A stretch of DNA of 64,000 nucleotides from assembly GCA_032164245.1 (NCBI GenBank), contig JAVMKO010000010.1:34112189-34176188 (forward strand), given 5' to 3'. This DNA comes from Sternotherus odoratus. Lineage: Eukaryota; Chordata; Testudines; Kinosternidae. The position numbers were made by a program, and so were the translations under genes. The notes under the pieces were generated by a model, which was given only the letters and a program-made list of their open reading frames with translations, made no database searches and was not told the DNA's origin. Positions 12,031 through 22,689 of this stretch are shown here, in pieces (positions within the stretch are counted from its first letter, which is position 1; each line of letters starts with the position of its first letter).

Positions 12031-13783
12031 TTTTTCAAAAGATCCGCTCTGGAGATTATTGTGGGGCAGGTCTCTGGCAGAAATCTGGGAAGGGTGGGGG
12101 ATGGACGGACATGCAATCCTGCATGCCCCCCCCCCATGTGTTGCCTCAGTAAGACACGGCACCAGGTACCAGGTGAGGCGGATCCATTCCAGGGGCCCAG
12201 CTAGGCATGGAGGGCGGAGAGCACCGGGCAGGGAGGGGAGGGTTAATCGGTCACCCCCATGTGAGAGAGGTGTATGGGAGTTGCATGTGTATGTGTGTGA
12301 CCTCTCTCTGTGCGTGGCAGGGGGGTAGAGTGTGTGGGTGTGGGTGTGTGACCACTGTCCTTGTGAACCATAAAGCCTTAAAGATAAGAAGGTAAATAAA
12401 AATAATCCAGCTACACAGCATTTCTTTTTAACAGAGGCTCGTCAACTTGATGTTAATCTGAATGTTTGTACTGCATAATTCAGATTGATTACCGCTGAAC
12501 TCATTTGCATATGAGTAATTTTACCAGGTGTCCCGTATTCAGCACAGGGAAATATGGTCGCCCTACTTCTGGCAGCGAGAGAGTACGCAGAGATTCAAGG
12601 ACCTGCTTTTCCCACCTGCATGTCTGGTGGCTCCTAAGCCATTTCACTAAGTGCACTTCCTGAAGAAGGGCCGGGTCTAACATTAACAGCCCTGGGCTAA
12701 AGGAATTTGTTGGGTTTATTTTCAATCCATGGTATGATCTAACACCAGTAACAGAAAAACATTCCATAAAAAGCAAAGCAAACCGCTAAACATCAGAGCG
12801 CCTGAAACCAGGCTCCCTTATCACTAAAGGAAACACAGGGAGGCAAAAAAACATCACATGCATTAAATCAGCAGCTAAACTGTAAAAGCTCAAGGAGAAG
12901 AACCCTGTTCTAACACAAGGCGTAACCAATGCACCAGCTCCCCATCTCCACTGAAGATGAGTTTGCAAAAATCTAATAAATGTGATTGGGTCTATTCCTT
13001 GTGAAGCCAAATGCCCAGCTATCTAGAGTCCAACTGCCCAGGGCAGAAAAAAACTGAATTAACCTCCAAAGTAACCTAAAATAGCGATTCTACACCTAAA
13101 AATGTCAGGACTTTCAGTTCCCACCTTGGCCTTCCAGGGCTAGATGTGAGCACTGGGTCTCATGGGGCTGAGTTGTCTCCCCACACTGGTGGGATAAAGG
13201 CCCCAATCTAGCTCTGTAGGGTGCTGAGAGTTCAGACACTTGTATGGCGAGGAAAGTGGGTACTGGCTTTCCTGGGTTTCAGGCAGGCGTACCTGGGGGG
13301 GGGGGGGGGAGAGAATGCCAATGGGAGCTTAGCTCCTGGTAGAGCTACTCACATCACACTAGTCAAAGGGTGGGGCCCAGATGAAAAACACCCCACTGGT
13401 CCTCCAGGTTGGAGATAGGCCAACCAACCAATCCTTGTAAAAATGTCAAGGTATAGACACAAGGTAGCCATTCTGGCCCACACCATGCCAAAGTAATGTC
13501 CCTGTCTTGGCAGAAATGGCAAGTCATGGTAAAAGCCACCAGGAAGCCACAATTCTGAGAAGGTCTTTATGGAAGGTAACAATGAGGGTAGGTTTCTGGA
13601 GCATTAGAACAATGGCTGTAACAACAAATACTGCAAAGCAGCAAAAGAAATGGACAAATCTAATCTCAAAAACCTTGGAAATAGTGAAAGTTGATGGCCA
13701 GGAGCCGAAAACAAGCAATTTAAAAATGAAAACGAAGCCATTATATATTTAGAGAGGCAAGATGGTTTCCTTGCAGAGGGAGG
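12031..13783. other. No gene seen
   Basis: No supported gene. There is a C run at 12126-12135, a TG-rich stretch near 12275-12350, and a G run at about 13296-13308. The segment 12170-12330 is moderately GC-rich but not CpG-dense. Short frames on both strands look random. Confidence 0.55.
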
Positions 13784-14160
13784 TGTCACAGAGTGTGGGG
13801 AGTCCAGTCCCTGCACCCCTACTGCCTGGGATTCACAGTGACTCTCAGCCAGCCAGTAGATTAGAAGGTTTATTTGAGATGACAGGAACACAATCCAACT
13901 CAGAGCTTCTCAGTACAAACAGGACCCCTCAGTCAGGCCCTTCTGGGGGGCTGGGAGTTGAGACCCAGATTCTGGGCTCCCGCTTCTTCCCCAGGATCCT
14001 TTCTCTCTCCTTCCCTGACCAAAGCCCCAGCCAAAAAGTTTCCCTCCTTCTTCCTGCCGCCCCCTCCCCCAACCTTTTGTTTCAGAATCACACAGCCAGA
14101 GAGCTTCACATCATCTGGCCGGGGTCAGGTTACATCCCAGTATTACCTTTCCCTGTCACA
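13784..14160 (-). mobile_element. Solo LTR, 377 bp
   Basis: The ends are TGTCACAGAGTG and CCTGTCACA, and ggagg flanks it on both sides (13779-13783 and 14161-14165), a 5-bp target duplication. The minus strand has AATAAA (plus 13869-13874) about 85 bases from its 3' end, which sets minus orientation. It is short for a retroviral LTR and has no internal genes. The U3 promoter is not obvious. Confidence 0.8.
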
Positions 14161-14234
14161 GGAGGATATAGCATTAATTATGACTTTCAAAGCAGAATAT
14201 TCACTCATAGGCTGGGAGCCGTTTACAGCTGATT

Positions 14235-14885
14235 GTGCCAAGCCAGGTTTCAAACAAATACAAGAAAATGACAATTCTATGTTACAAAGCAACAAATAGC
14301 TACTATGTTGGGACCAAAGATCATTCCTACAATTGTCTGCAAACACTGATTGATGAAATTCCCTGCTTAGTAATGGGGGAACTTCAATTCCCAGGTTGGA
14401 GATGGCAGCAGTGGAGTGCAGAAAGCACAGCCTGGATTCCCAAACTGAGAATGATGAAAGACTAGATCGGAATCAAGGCTCATAACCAGTGGAATACCAT
14501 TCCCACACAAAGATGTACATAAAGAAAGTTGGAATTCCTCAGATGGAGTCACCAGGAATCAGACTGACCATTGTGTATTAGAAGGACATTTAAATCAGCT
14601 CTGCGGGACCTCTGAGTGGACAGAGGAGCTGATGTCGGAAGTGACCCTAATTTATGTGTGGCAAGAATGAAGATCAAACTCAAGAAAAACAAAGCTGAAA
14701 ACAATTATGAGCCAAATCAGCTGGGAGGAAGAATTAATCAAAAATATGTCAGTGATCATTGGGAATCATTTAAGAACACCTTCCTAGGTGTGCCTAAAGA
14801 GCCACAGTCCCAGAATTGAGAAAGAAGGCCAAACTGGTTTTTAAAAAACCAACCTGATTTAGAGGCAAAGTGAAGGCAGCTATAA
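14235..14885 (+). mobile_element. CR1 LINE fragment, endonuclease region
   Basis: The block aatgggggaacttcaattcc is the CR1 endonuclease GDFN-type core, followed by a gatggcagcagtggagtgc block. Further on, agagccacagtcccagaatt and an aggcaaagtgaaggcagcta block match the linker between endonuclease and reverse transcriptase. The fragment is 5' and 3' truncated and full of stops. It ends against the AT microsatellite at 14886. Confidence 0.7.
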
Positions 14886-14940
14886 ATATCTATCTATATA
14901 TATCTATCTCTATATATCTATATCTATATCTATATATATC
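14886..14940. repeat. AT/TATC microsatellite
   Basis: Tandem tatc and ta units fill this stretch. A matching AT-rich microsatellite lies at 17005-17035 next to the opposite arm of the inverted repeat, so the same sequence borders the island on both sides. Confidence 0.85.
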
Positions 14941-14998
14941 TCCAAGGCCAGAAGGAACCACTATAATCATCAACTTGCCCTTTCCTCCAATTTAGATA
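14941..14998 (-). repeat. Left arm of an inverted repeat (CR1 tail)
   Basis: On the plus strand it reads ctccaaggccagaaggaacc, then a gtg-like ataatcatcaacttgccc block, then ctcctcc-type sequence ending ccaatttagatata. The exact reverse complement lies at 17036-17094. The sequence is a CR1 3' tail (known form: gatcacagtggtcccttctggcc, here altered), so the arms are two CR1 tail copies in opposite orientation about 2 kb apart. Confidence 0.85.
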
Positions 14999-15044
14999 TA
15001 TATATACTAGCATAAGTGCCCGGCGTTGCTCGGGTCAGTCGGAG

Positions 15045-16345
15045 GTGGGGAGGGGTCAGACAGTTGACACTCCCTGACCAACCCCAACACCCACCCTTCA
15101 CCCACCCTGACACCTTCCCACCCCCCCGACCAACCCCAAGACCCCGCGGCTCACTTACCCCCGACCAAACCCGACAACCCCACCTGACCCCCCAAAACAA
15201 ACCCAACACCCCCACCTCACCCCCCGACCAAACCCGACACCCCCACCTCACCCCCTGAGCAAACCCGACACCCCCACCTCACCCCCCGACCGAACAGTGT
15301 ATTTAATAATCTGTGTGCTACACAGTGCACCGTGAGCCGGGGGGGGGGGGGTCGGGTTTGGTCGGGGGGTCAGGTGGGGGTGTTGGGTTTGCTTGGGGGG
15401 GTCAGGTGGGGTTGTCGGGTTTGGTCGGGGGGTAAGTGAGCCGGGGGGTGTAGGGTTTGGTCTGGGGGGGTGGGAAGGTGTTGGGGTGGGTGAGGGGTGA
15501 GTGTTGCGGTTGGTCAGGGGGTGTTGCGGTTGGTGGGGGGTTGAGGTGGGGGTGTCAGGTTTGCTTGGGGGGATGAGGTAGGGGTGTCGGGTTCGGTCGG
15601 GGGTAAGTGAGCCGGGGGGGTCTCGGGTTTGGTCTGGGGGGGTGGGAAGGTGTCGTGGTGGGTGAGGGGTGAGGTGTGGGTGTTGGGGTTGGTCAGGGGG
15701 TGTTGCAGTTGGTGGGGGGGTGAGGTGGGGGTGTCGGGTTTGCTTGGGCGGGGTGAGGTGGGAGTGTCGGGTTCGGTCGGGGGGTAAGTGAGCCGGGGGG
15801 TGTCAGGTTTGGTCTGGGGGTGTTGCGATTGGTGTGTGGGGGGGGTGAGGTGGGGGTGTCAGGTTCGGTCGGGGGGTAAGTGAGCCAGGGGGTGTCGGGT
15901 TTGGTCTGGGGGGGTGGGAAGGTGTTGGGGTGGGTGAGGGGTGAGGGGTGGGTGTTGTGGTTGGTCAGGGGGTGTTGCGGTTGGTGTGGGGGGGTGAGGT
16001 GGCGGTGTCGGGTTTGGTCGGGGGGTAAGTGAGCCGGGGGGGGGGTGTCGGGTTTGGTCTGGGCACCCACCCCAACACCTTCCCCCCCCCCCAGACCAAA
16101 CCCAACACCCACACCACACCCTCACCCCCCCGACACCTTCCCACCCCCCCAGACCAACCCCGACACCCCCCCCGGCTCACTTACCCCCCGACCAAACCCG
16201 ACACCCCCACCTCACCCCCCCAAGCAAACCCAACACCCCCACCTCACCCCCCCACCAACCGCAACACCCCCTGACCAACCCCAACACCCCCACCTCACCC
16301 CCCGACCGAACCCGACACCCCCACCTCACTTACCGTCCCACCAAA
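15045..16345. repeat. G/C minisatellite with three strand-skew switches
   Basis: The plus strand is C-rich at 15070-15294, G-rich at 15332-16062 and C-rich again at 16063-16345. All blocks are built from one pool of short words: cgggtttggtc, tcaggtgggggtg, gggtttgcttggggg and gtaagtgagccgggg, or their complements. So one G-rich minisatellite is present as three alternating blocks. The word gtaagtgagcc recurs at about 15430, 15604, 15784, 15876 and 16025, giving irregular 90-180 bp higher-order units. A short non-repetitive spacer at 15293-15331 separates the first two blocks. Open frames here are repeat artefacts. Confidence 0.85.
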
Positions 16346-16449
16346 CCCAACTCAGATCCGTCGCAGGGGGGGAGGGGGCCCAGAGCCGAGGGATTCCGGG
16401 GACCTTCGCAGGTGGGGGGGGGGCACAGAGCTGATGGAGTCCGGGGTTG

Positions 16450-16745
16450 AGGTGGGAGGGGCAGAGAACTGAGAGCTCTCCGGGGTTCCGTTGGGAGGGG
16501 GGAGGGGCAGAGAACGGAGGGATCTCCGGGGTTCCGTTGGGAGGGGGGAGGGGTAGAGAACTGAGGGATCTCCGGGGTTCCGTTGGGAGGGGGGAGGGGC
16601 AGAGAACTGAGGGATCTCTGGGGTTCTGTTGGGAGGGGGGAGGGGCAGAGAACTGAGGGATCTCTGGGGTTCCGTTGGGAGGGGGGAGGGGCAGAGAACT
16701 GAGGGATCTCCGGGGTTCCGTTGGAAGAGGGAGGGGCGAGCTGAG
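16450..16745 (+). repeat. 46-bp VNTR, about six copies
   Basis: The string gatctc(c/t)ggggtt starts at 16521, 16567, 16613, 16659 and 16705, exactly 46 bases apart. The unit continues ccgttgggaggggggagggg and cagagaactgag. Copies differ at one to three positions. Each unit holds several G runs. Because 46 is not a multiple of 3, the long frame seen across it is a by-product. Confidence 0.95.
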
Positions 16746-17035
16746 CGAGTGAGGTGTCTGTTGGAGGGGGGTATTATGACATCATCACCACCTAACCGCC
16801 CAGCCGATGTGATTGGCCCTGAAAGACTTTCACCCCTGGGGGGCGTCAGAGGTGAGATCCGAAAATTTTTCGACCCTTACCAGCATCTAGACCCCAAGAC
16901 CCCTCACTGTACCAAATTTCAAGTCTCTGGCTCAAACGGTGCGGGAGGAGTTCGCAGTCATACATACATACATACATACATACACACATACATACACCAC
17001 TTGACTTTTATATATATAGATATATATATATACAT
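16746..17035 (+). other. Unique right end of the island with ATAC microsatellite
   Basis: After the VNTR comes about 210 bases of non-repetitive DNA, including ccaaatttcaagtctctggc and tcaaacggtgcgggaggag, then a cata-cataca microsatellite at 16960-16998 and AT repeats. At the other end of the island (15010-15035) is agtgcccggcgttgctcggg, a small hairpin. These two ends resemble a reptile repeat family I have seen but cannot name. I treat the whole island 15005-17030 as an unclassified mobile element. Confidence 0.4.
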
Positions 17036-17094
17036 CTCTAAATTGGAGGAAAGGGCAAGTTGATGATTATAGTGGTTCCTTCTGGCCCTTGGAA
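17036..17094 (+). repeat. Right arm of the inverted repeat (CR1 tail)
   Basis: Reads ctaaattggaggaaagggca, agttgatgattatagtggtt, ccttctggcccttgg, then the CR1-style end aatctgtgaatct. It is the reverse complement of 14941-14998 with few changes. This arm is in normal CR1 tail orientation. Confidence 0.85.
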
Positions 17095-17154
17095 TCTGTG
17101 AATCTAATGAAAACCCCAGCAACTCCCTGCTCAAACATTACATTAGAAGACAAG

Positions 17155-17475
17155 GAGTGAGTCAATCCATATACCTGGGCAGTAGTTTGCATGCCAATGG
17201 GTATGTCCAGAAGAAAATGTCACGCATTAGCCAGCTGCATTCACCAGTTTGAACTAGTTTTGGTCATTGAAAGAGCTACAACTTGAAAACCAAACGATGA
17301 ACCTTCAACTGAAATAGTACCTCTATCTTAATATATGGATGTGAAAGCTGGAAATCCATTAAAGGGACAGTCGCCCAAATGCCCATGAAAGCTGATGCCT
17401 TCGACAAATACTAGGTATTAAATGGAAAGGCATTTTAACAAACATTGAGATTCAATAATCCCCTCACTCTAAAGT
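17155..17475 (+). pseudogene. Non-LTR retrotransposon reverse transcriptase, C-terminal scrap
   Basis: Translation with frameshifts gives YLGSSLHANG, then ILIYGCESWKS, then KADAFDK and KLSRKAGGN-type sequence. YLGS and LLYGCESW-like blocks are typical of the thumb region of LINE reverse transcriptases of the RTE/L2/L1 groups, and differ from the CR1 pieces nearby. The frame is broken throughout. The clade cannot be fixed from this. Confidence 0.55.
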
Positions 17476-18109
17476 TATCTAGAAAAGCTGGTGGAAATCT
17501 CTGGCACATGTGTTTCAGAGGGAAGTCAGAGCGTCTGCCATTGGCCAGCTGGAGGAACATGCAAAAGCAGCTATCCAAAAGAATCTGTCCATTTAACACT
17601 ACTTAGAAGAAATTACCATCATAGGACATGTATAGAGTGGCCCAGACTAGACGGGGGTGGAGGAGTTTTGTTTGTGCCCCAAGCAATGTCTGACAGTGGG
17701 GGTTGGATCAGAGAGATTTCAGAACTCTTGGGGGAGGAACTGGGAGCCTGTTCCAAACCTGGAGGTGAAATCAAGAGAGGGAGGAGATGAAGGGAGCAGC
17801 AAGGAGAGGGCTGGGGGGAATGTTGGGAGTAAGAGGGATGTGGAGAGCAGCGATGGTGGCGGGATGAGGAATGGAGGGTGTTGAGTGTGAGATGGGAAAA
17901 GGCTGGTGCCTATGAGGGAAACTCAGTGTGTATGTGTGGGGGAGGAGGGGCTCATGTGGTTATACGGGCAGGAAAGGAAGAGGCTTTAGCATTCTAGATC
18001 AACAGGAGGGGAAGAGGTGATGATCTTCCCCAGGCATGATCCATTTGGCTGTGTAGAATCCTTGTAGATAAGAGGCAGGAAGGGTCATTTCAAAGGAGGC
18101 TGCTGCAGG
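17476..18109. other. No gene seen
   Basis: Purine-rich sequence with agg and gag runs at 17770-17890 and no supported reading frame. Confidence 0.55.
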
Positions 18110-18473
18110 CAGGGCTGGCGACAGGAATTTTGGGGCCCCGTACGCAGATTGTGCGGGCCCCCCCCCCCCGGTCTCCCGCCGCCTGCAGCCCCCCCCCCGT
18201 CTCCCGCCGCCCACGCCCCCCTCCCCCTCCCGGCCGGTCTCCCGCCGCCCGCGGGCCCCAACCCCCGCATACGCTTTGGCCACGTGGCCAGCCGGGAGAA
18301 GCAAAGGGAGGCGGGGGGAGGCTGCTGGGTGCTGGGGGCTGGTGAGCGCTGCAGCGGCTGCCCAGAGCCGCGCCTTGCTCACAGGCCCGGCGACAAGGGG
18401 GTACAGCTGCGTACCGGGCCCGGACAGCTGTACGGACAGCTGTACCCGTTGTACCCCCCTGTCGCCGGCCCTG
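18110..18473 (-). mobile_element. GC-rich hAT MITE, copy 1 (364 bp)
   Basis: Ends are cagggctggcgacagg at the left and cctgtcgccggccctg at the right, an imperfect terminal inverted repeat. The 8 bases gctgcagg flank it on both sides (18102-18109 and 18474-18481), the target size of hAT transposases. Inside are three copies of a ggtctcccgccgcc-type unit with C runs, then tgggggttgg-type and gtacagctg palindromic parts. A second copy lies at 52305-52812 in the opposite orientation with six units. It encodes nothing and needed a transposase supplied elsewhere. Confidence 0.92.
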
Positions 18474-18481
18474 GCTGCAGG

Positions 18482-19337
18482 GAACACACTGTAGGGAATG
18501 ATCCTGTCTGGTCGTGGGGGAATGGGATTGACAGGATCTCTAGAGAACTGGGCGTTTGGGACTATTCTGCTGATTCCCAGGCAGCTGCTTCACTCACCTG
18601 GACTGCTCTTAAAGGGCTAGGAACCCTACTTCCAGCTGCTAACCTGCCTCCTGTCCCCCATCCCACACAAGCTGTTGAAAACACTCTGATGTAAAATGCC
18701 TAGATCACTATTTCTAACAATGATTCTTTTGGAAGATGGATGTTTTCTCTCTGCTCTCTGTGAAGCCTGGCTCCAGTCCCTGTGCCTTGGCTCCAACAGT
18801 GGGATTGGAGTGGCCCCGCTTGCCAGCCTGTGCTTCTGGCTTCCCCCACACACCCTAACCTCAAACTGGATGCCACCTTTGGATCTCTGACCTCCTGCTG
18901 CCTGGTCCCATCCAACAGCACAGAAAATGTGCATTGGAATCATGAGAGAAGATGCAGAGGCAGGTGCAGGCAGGTCCAAGCAGAGCAGTGAGACATAAAA
19001 CAAAATGCCAGGTGCAATAAAATACCTGATTCCACACCAAAATGCTGAATCTGTGGCATATTAGGAAAATGTCAGATTCCCTGGCCACAAAGCCCTCAGG
19101 TCCTGACTGCAACAGGCAGTGCAGGTTACACTTCTCAGAGCAACCGATGCAGGCTCTCTGCAGACTCTGGCAAACACTGCCGCATCAACAGTGTGACTCA
19201 GGGTCGCGTTTTCAGATTATTTTTGCTACAAACATAATTTGAAAAGCTAGCTGGGATTCTGGAATGTGCTCCTGTGGCCGGCGGGGGGGGTGGGGAGGTG
19301 GGGGGGTGGGGGGGTGGGAGAGAACGCTGCAGTATTG
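18482..19337. other. No gene seen
   Basis: No supported gene. Positions 19262-19320 form a G-rich tggggggg tract. The rest is of mixed composition with short overlapping frames on both strands and no splice-supported coding. Confidence 0.55.
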
Positions 19338-19600
19338 CAAAATGCACCGGTCTATTAGGATTTATATAGAGGTAATATGATATTTTCTGTCGTTATCTCT
19401 CTCTTTCCTAAAGGTTCCTATCATTTTAACTTTTTTGACCGCCACTGCATATTGAGCGGATGTTTTCAGAGAACTATCCACAACGACTCCAAGATCTTTC
19501 TTGAGTAGCAACAGCTAAGTTATATCCTATAATTTTATATGTATAGCTGGGATTATGTTTTCCAATGTGCATTACTTTGCATTTACTTTCCTTTATCAGT
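19338..19600 (-). mobile_element. CR1 LINE fragment, minus strand
   Basis: The minus strand reads the CR1 stretch past the catalytic core: gcaaagtaatgcacattgga, a taatcccagctatacata block, an ctcaagaaagatcttggagt block and a cactcaatatgcagtggcgg block. The last block corresponds to the conserved CR1 QKDLGV-type region. It is truncated at both ends and has deletions. Confidence 0.75.
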
Positions 19601-19708
19601 TTTAGTCTTAATACAAGAACTAATAACTTTAACCAGTAAATAAAATTAATGAATAACATGATGTTATATGATTAAAATATGTGCATGTAGATAATTGTTT
19701 CTACCACT

Positions 19709-21913
19709 GTTGTATAATTTCAACAAATCTTGTACAAAATATGTCATGTAAGGTGTCAATGGAAAAGTTATGATTTGCTGAATAGGGTTATCCTATTTGT
19801 ATGCATGCATCATTTTTGTTTCTGAAGTTATGAATATTGACAATGTACCTGTATTTCGAATGTTTTTGCTCTTGTGGAAACATCCATAAGGCAGTTTAAA
19901 TCCAGTATAGCCAGTGCATTCTGAATGGAGTATTCAAATGATAGCCCATCAAGAAAAAGAGGGCCATTGAAGAAGCCTGTCCACACTTAATGGACTTCCA
20001 TGTGGACGTTCTAGCTAGAATATGGGTAATGGCCCCTGCCATGACTCATCAAAGCATGCAAAAGCATGTGACCAGATCATGTGGTACTGAGCGCCATCTT
20101 GTGTACCTGTATTTTTCCACAAACTGAACTGAGGGCTTTGTTTGGGACAATGAGTTTCCCTCCACATGGCAGAAGCTATAAAAGGCCCTGGAAACATCTC
20201 CATGTTGCCTCTTTCCTGCTCTGATCTCGGGATTATAGATTTAGATTAATGGGAGCATTCTAATCCTAGGGACTGAGGACCAGCAAATTAAAGAGGCCAG
20301 CACATTAAAGAAGTATGGTCTGGATGAATGGACTATATAAGGTGAACAGAAAGCTAGCTAGATCATTGGGCTCAACATGGCTCCATGTCTAGTTGGCAGC
20401 CGGTGTCAAAGGAGTGCCCCAAGAGTCAGTCCTAGGGCTGGTTTTGTTCAATATCTTTATTATCTGGAGGATGGCATGGAGTCAGCAAGTTTGCCGATGA
20501 CACTAAACTTGGAGGAGTGGTAGATACATTGGAGGGTAGGGATAGGATACAGAGGGACTTAGACAAATTAGAGGATTGGGCCAAAAGCAATCTGATGAGG
20601 TTCAACAGGACAAGTGCACTTAGGAAGGAAGAATCTCATGCACTGCTACAGACTTGGGACCGAATGGCTAGGCAGCATTTCTATAGAAAAGGACCTAGGA
20701 ATTATGGTGGATGAAAAGCTGGATGAGAGTCAATAGTGTGCCCTTGTTGCCAAGAAGGCTAATGGCATTTGGGGCTGTATAAATAGGAGCAGTGCAAGCA
20801 GATTGAGGGATGTGATCATTCCCCTCTGTTTGGCATTGGTGAGGCCTCATCTGAAGTACTGTGTCCAGTTTTGGGCCCCACACTACAAGAAGAATGTGGA
20901 AAAATTGGAAAGAGTCCAGCGGAGGGCAACAAAAATGATTGGAGCACATGATTTATGAGTTGAGACTGAGGGGACTGGGATTATTTAGTCTGCAGAAGAG
21001 AAGAATGATGAGGGATTTGATAGCTGCTTTCAGCTACCTAAAAGGGGGTTCCAAAGAGGATGGTTCTAGACTGTTTTCAGTGGTACTAGATGATAGAACA
21101 AGGAGTAATGGTCTCAAGTTGCAGTGGGGGAGGTTTAGATTGGATATTAGGAAAAACTTTTTCACTAGGAGGGTGATGAAGCACTGGAATGGGTTACCTA
21201 GGGAGGTAGTGGAATCTCCTTCCTTAGAGGTTTTTAAGGTCAGTCTTGATAAAGCCCTGGCAGGGATGATTTAGTTGGGGTTGGTCTTGCTTTGAGCAGG
21301 GGGTTGGACTGAATGACCTCCTGAGGTCTCTTCCAACCCTGATATTCTATGATTCTATGAGCACCCAATTATTTGGAAGCACCCAGAGACTTGACTTAAG
21401 CCAGCAGTTTATGCCATCACGGCTACAAGCCTGATCCAAGATTTTTGGTATTACTGTATGTATTTGATTCCTTCAGCCAGTTTTAACTCTCACCTACCTT
21501 TCTTTCTTTTTTTCTCTTTCTTTCTCTCTTTCTATAAATAATCCTTTAGATATTAGATATGAAAGGATTGGCAACTGTATGATTATTGAGTAAGATCTGA
21601 GTTATATATTGACCTGGAGATATGCCTGGTCCTTTGGGGTCAGGAGAAGCCTTTTATTGATTACATTAGCTGTAATTAATCACTCATCATTAAGTTAGTG
21701 TCTGGGTGTTGAACCAGAACTGGACTGCCCAAGGAGGCTGCATTTCTGACTTCTTGTTAGCCAGTGTGGTGAGACAGACCTTTACCTTTATTGCTGGTTT
21801 GGTATATCTAATGGAAAAAATAACCACCAGTTTTGAGGTGGGTCTGCCCTTTTCCCCAGCAGCTTGTCCTGAATTTGGTATTCTCAGTTGTGACCCACTG
21901 CAGCATGGTAACA
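19709..21913 (+). mobile_element. Retroviral LTR split by a CR1
   Basis: The LTR is in two parts, about 19709-20300 and 21361-21913. It opens tgttgtataatttcaac and ends gcagcatggtaaca. A TATA box tataaaag lies at 20177-20184 and sets plus orientation, and tataaataatcctttag near 21531 marks the start of the downstream part. The wording matches a LTR family that is common in turtles. No clean target duplication is visible, so the ends are approximate. The pyrimidine tract ttctttctttttttctcttt at 21500-21530 is part of it. Confidence 0.65.
20310..21360 (+). mobile_element. Young CR1 LINE inside the LTR
   Basis: A 5'-truncated CR1 starts about tatggtctggatgaatggac and runs to a tail of attctatgattctatga at 21343-21359. 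It encodes the end of the reverse transcriptase, with an intact FADDTKLGG catalytic box near 20490-20516 and a continuous frame at 20939-21274 ending in the CR1 C-terminal region ([20 protein letters not shown]). A small deletion near 20455-20490 and others near 20610 break the frame upstream. It is better preserved than the CR1 at 7205-10730. Confidence 0.9.
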
Positions 21914-22689
21914 CCAAGCTTTTAAAGTGATGATTGGAAAGAAAATCTTACAATAGATAGGATATCCATGTTGGCCAATCAGCTCTAAGACACCTGAAGG
22001 TGTATTTACAGTAGATAAAAATGTTATCACTTTTTTCAATTGCAAAATGTTTTCTTTACTTATTAAGTAACTCAGTAAATAGAAATAAAGTTTAAAACTT
22101 TGTAATCTATTTACATAATGCATTTGATATTTCTCCTGCACAAATGAAAACACATGCCAATTCAAGCTACTCAATGTGTAAAGATTCAAAACACCAAAAC
22201 AAATTTAAAAATTGAACTTGCATTTACAAATGACTGATCCAAAAACCAGTTTTAGCCTCTGGAAACTGTTCAGTTTTAGAATTTAATATAGAAATCCTGA
22301 GTGTGTATCTACAGCAACCCAACTGGATGATTCTTAACTGTGCCTCCATGAAAATGTAATATGACACTTTATGTTTTAAATGTTAAGAAAATTTGCCTTC
22401 TAAAATAATGTCATTTTCAAGTGCATACTCATATATTAAAGAAGTTAGTAAAGAGACCAATTCTAAGGCTGTAATAACCTGTTAGGATTAAGAGCACTCC
22501 AGGAATTACTTTTTAAAAAAAGTACCAGGAGTCCATAGATTAATTCAAGAAAGGAAACATTTTTATTTCCTGATTGAGAAGCAAAGGTATATACAACAAA
22601 ACTTCCTCTGATTTCCATCAGAATGTGGCCTGATCTTTAGATTATGTATTAATTATATTGACTACTTAAGAGTCCCCAGTTTTCATTTT
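21914..22689. other. No gene seen; AT-rich
   Basis: AT-rich DNA with no repeat ends or coding signal that I can see. Confidence 0.55.

Noticed and set aside
15693..16434. Several overlapping Pro-rich and Gly-rich frames
   Set aside because: They come from the G/C minisatellite read in different frames; stops are rare in such sequence.
16450..16745. CRISPR-like array
   Set aside because: Units are contiguous without unique spacers, in vertebrate DNA; it is a VNTR.
16447..17063. Repeat protein with a GGGRGRELRDL-like period
   Set aside because: It is a 46-bp VNTR, not a multiple of three, and the apparent protein repeat changes frame between units.
18149..18694. 181-residue plus-strand frame
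   Set aside because: It crosses the boundary of the hAT MITE (18110-18473), and its N-terminal part is C-run repeat.
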